Shown here in pieces: positions 5,517 through 7,149 of a stretch of 7,149 bases of DNA; the first letter of the stretch is position 1; each line of letters starts with the position of its first letter. The stretch lies in NCBI GenBank assembly GCA_913058025.1, contig CAJXPN010000215.1, positions 1-7,149 of the forward strand. Direction: 5' to 3'. Position numbers and translations under genes: made by a program. The stretch comes from an uncultured Myxococcales bacterium (GTDB lineage Bacteria > Myxococcota_A > Bradymonadia > Bradymonadales > Bradymonadaceae). Under the pieces are notes generated by a model, which was not told the origin of the DNA, made no database searches, and saw nothing but the letters and a program-made list of their open reading frames with translations.

Positions 5517-7101
5517 ATGGATGAGATGGCACAGATCAAGGGGGCGTTCGCGCGGTTGGGGGTGCTCGGCATCGGCACGTTGTGTCTGATCGCGGTGACG
5601 CCGGAGTCGTCGGCCGAGCGATCGACGACGCAGGCCGGGGTCGACGCGATCTCGATCGCGTCGGTGGAGTCCGTGGGCGCACAGCTCGACCAGCCCGCCG
5701 CGCTCGACGCGGGGCGCGGGGCGATCGCGCGAGCGCGCCGCCTCGCCCACTACGGCGCGCTCTCCGAGCGCGCCGGTGACGCGCTCGTTGTCGCAAGAGA
5801 GGACCTCGCCCGTGGCCGACACGCCGAGGCCCAGGAGCTCACGCTCACGTTGCTGGAGAAGCTCGCGCCGCCCGCCGACCGCGCCCCTCGGGGCGCTCAG
5901 CGCGACGTCATCGACAAGGCGAACCTGCTGCTCGCGCGGGCCTACCTGGGCGGCGAGCGCCCCGAGGACGCGTTGACCGCGCTCGAGGCGATGAGCGGCA
6001 AGAGCCCCGTCGAGGACTACAGGTTCTGGCTGCGCGCGAACGCGCTCACCGCGCTCGAGCGGTGGGACGAGGCGAGGGCGGCGTACCTGGTCGTGGCCAA
6101 GGAGGACGGCAGCCCGATGACGCACCGCGCTCGGGTCGCCGCCGCCCACACGCTCTACGACGCCACGAAGTGGGAGGAGGCCGAGCGCGCGCTCGGCCGC
6201 GTGAACACGCTCTACCCCGACTACCCTCGCCGACACATCTCGCTCTACGAGTACGCGCGCTCGCTGGACATGCAGAACAAGCTCGAAGAGGCCGCCGAGG
6301 CGTACCAGAAGACGTGGTTCGAGTACCCCTACAAGCAGCGCGGGGTGCGCGCGCTCGAGCGGCTCGACGAGCTCGGCGCGATGGGCCACGTCCCGGCCGC
6401 GATCCCCGAAGAGGACTTGTTCAAGCGCTACCGCTGGCTCAGGATCAACAAGCACTGGGACGTCGCCAAGAGGTTGTTCCGCGAGCTCGAGGGGTCGATC
6501 ACCGCCGAGCGCGGTGAGCACGACGAGGTCGTGCACAAGATCTGGTACGAGCTCGGCAAGAATGCTTACATTCCGAAGCGTTACGAGGAGTCTCTCGTCC
6601 ACTTCACGCGCCTCAAGGACGCGTACGAGGCGGGCCACACCGACGGCGTCGACCCCGAGGACATGTACCGCTACTACGCGATCGTGGTGGCGAAGTTCGG
6701 CCGGCTCGACGAGGCCGTCGCCGCGCTCGACAAGAGCAACGCCAAGGCGCGGCCTCGCGACCGCGCCATCGCCAAGGCCGAGTTCCTGGCCGATCACGCG
6801 CGGTACGCGCGCGCCAGGAAGGTCTACGACGGCATCCTCACCGACGCCCAGAAGCTCGGCTGGGACTACACCTGGCTGCTCTACAAGACCGGCGCCTTCG
6901 AGTCCGCCACGCAGAACTTCGAGCGGCTCGCGCAGCGCTCGAGCGGCAGGACCAAGGCGAAGTACATGTACTGGTTCGCGCGCGGTCTGGAGCGTTGGGG
7001 CAAGCCGAAGGAGGCGAAGGCCGCGTTCAAGGCCGTCATCGCGAAGCACCGCACGACCTACTACGGGATGCAGGCGGCGAATCGGCTCGACGACATGAAG
7101 A
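5517..7101 (+). CDS. Exported TPR/superhelical protein, probably the N-terminal part of an Slt-type lytic transglycosylase; 3' end missing
   Basis: One frame stays open from ATG 5517 to the window end, with 528 genuine residues (to 7100) before adapter sequence takes over. Residues 1-33 look like a signal peptide: basic start (K8, R13), hydrophobic core LGVLGIGTLCLIAV and an SSA|E cleavage site. Residues about 65-510 are a continuous array of helical pairs with TPR-like spacing, for example ERWDEARAAYLVVAK (181-195), KLEEAAEAYQKTWFEYP (255-271), RYEESLVHFTRLKDAYE (355-371) and GKPKEAKAAFKAVIAK (495-510). The segment YYGMQAANRL (515-524) matches the 'YYG..A..RL' signature that closes the superhelix of soluble lytic murein transglycosylases just before the catalytic SLT domain. 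Such enzymes cleave peptidoglycan to 1,6-anhydromuropeptides in the periplasm. The catalytic domain, with its Glu, is not in the window, so the enzyme call is inference; a secreted TPR protein is the alternative. The adapter falsely extends the frame with SYTHLRAHET-type residues. Confidence 0.75.
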
Positions 7102-7149
7102 CTGTCTCTTATACACATCTCCGAGCCCACGAGACAGGCAGAAATCTCG
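7102..7149 (+). other. Illumina Nextera adapter read-through (sequencing artefact)
   Basis: 7102-7120 is the 19-bp transposon mosaic end CTGTCTCTTATACACATCT. 7121-7135 is CCGAGCCCACGAGAC, the Nextera read-2 side. 7136-7143 is AGGCAGAA, which I recall as the i7 index N703. 7144-7149 is ATCTCG, the start of the flow-cell P7 adapter. This is not genomic DNA. Translated on the + strand it gives VSYTHLRAHET; on the - strand it gives MGSEMCIRDS, both familiar artefact peptides in draft-genome proteins. Confidence 0.99.

Overview
This is a high-GC (G/C-rich third codon positions throughout) bacterial chromosomal segment. It looks like the end of a draft or metagenome contig, because the last 48 bases are Illumina Nextera adapter rather than genome. 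A six-domain ribosomal protein S1, a YihY/BrkB membrane protein with a C-terminal winged-helix tail, a YdcH/DUF465 peptide and a secreted Slt-like superhelical protein would fit a Gram-negative, possibly a Myxococcota/Bradymonadota-type lineage. That placement is an inference from gene content and composition only.

Layout: (1) 1-903, + strand, the 3' part of a helical, HEAT-like protein of unknown role. (2) 904-1173, the rpsA control region: a perfect TTGACA box with a 17-bp spacer, then a leader of about 200 nt that opens with a GAAA-capped hairpin. (3) 1174-2895, rpsA, six S1 domains, followed by a small hairpin and a very strong UUCG-capped intrinsic terminator, so it is probably monocistronic. 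(4) 2984-3518, a gene-free stretch built of repeats: a 12-bp inverted repeat around a 41-nt loop, a 12-bp tandem duplication, a roughly 110-bp unit repeated at a 139-bp period, and a perfect 34-bp tandem duplication. (5) 3519-3835, a promoter and a 64-codon YdcH-like gene. (6) 3883-5325, - strand, a YihY/BrkB family inner-membrane protein convergent with ydcH. (7) 5326-5516, a divergent control region with a possible overlapping promoter pair, a G8 tract and a 21-bp palindrome. (8) 5517-7101, + strand, an exported TPR/superhelical protein that stops just where the catalytic domain of a soluble lytic transglycosylase would begin. (9) 7102-7149, Nextera adapter.

The genes are mostly separate transcription units: translation (S1), a small coiled-coil protein, a membrane protein and a cell-wall enzyme. 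I see no multi-gene defence, mobile or biosynthetic system. The least explained DNA is the repeat block at 3040-3508. The most practically important observation is the adapter at the right end, which also creates false protein termini on both strands.
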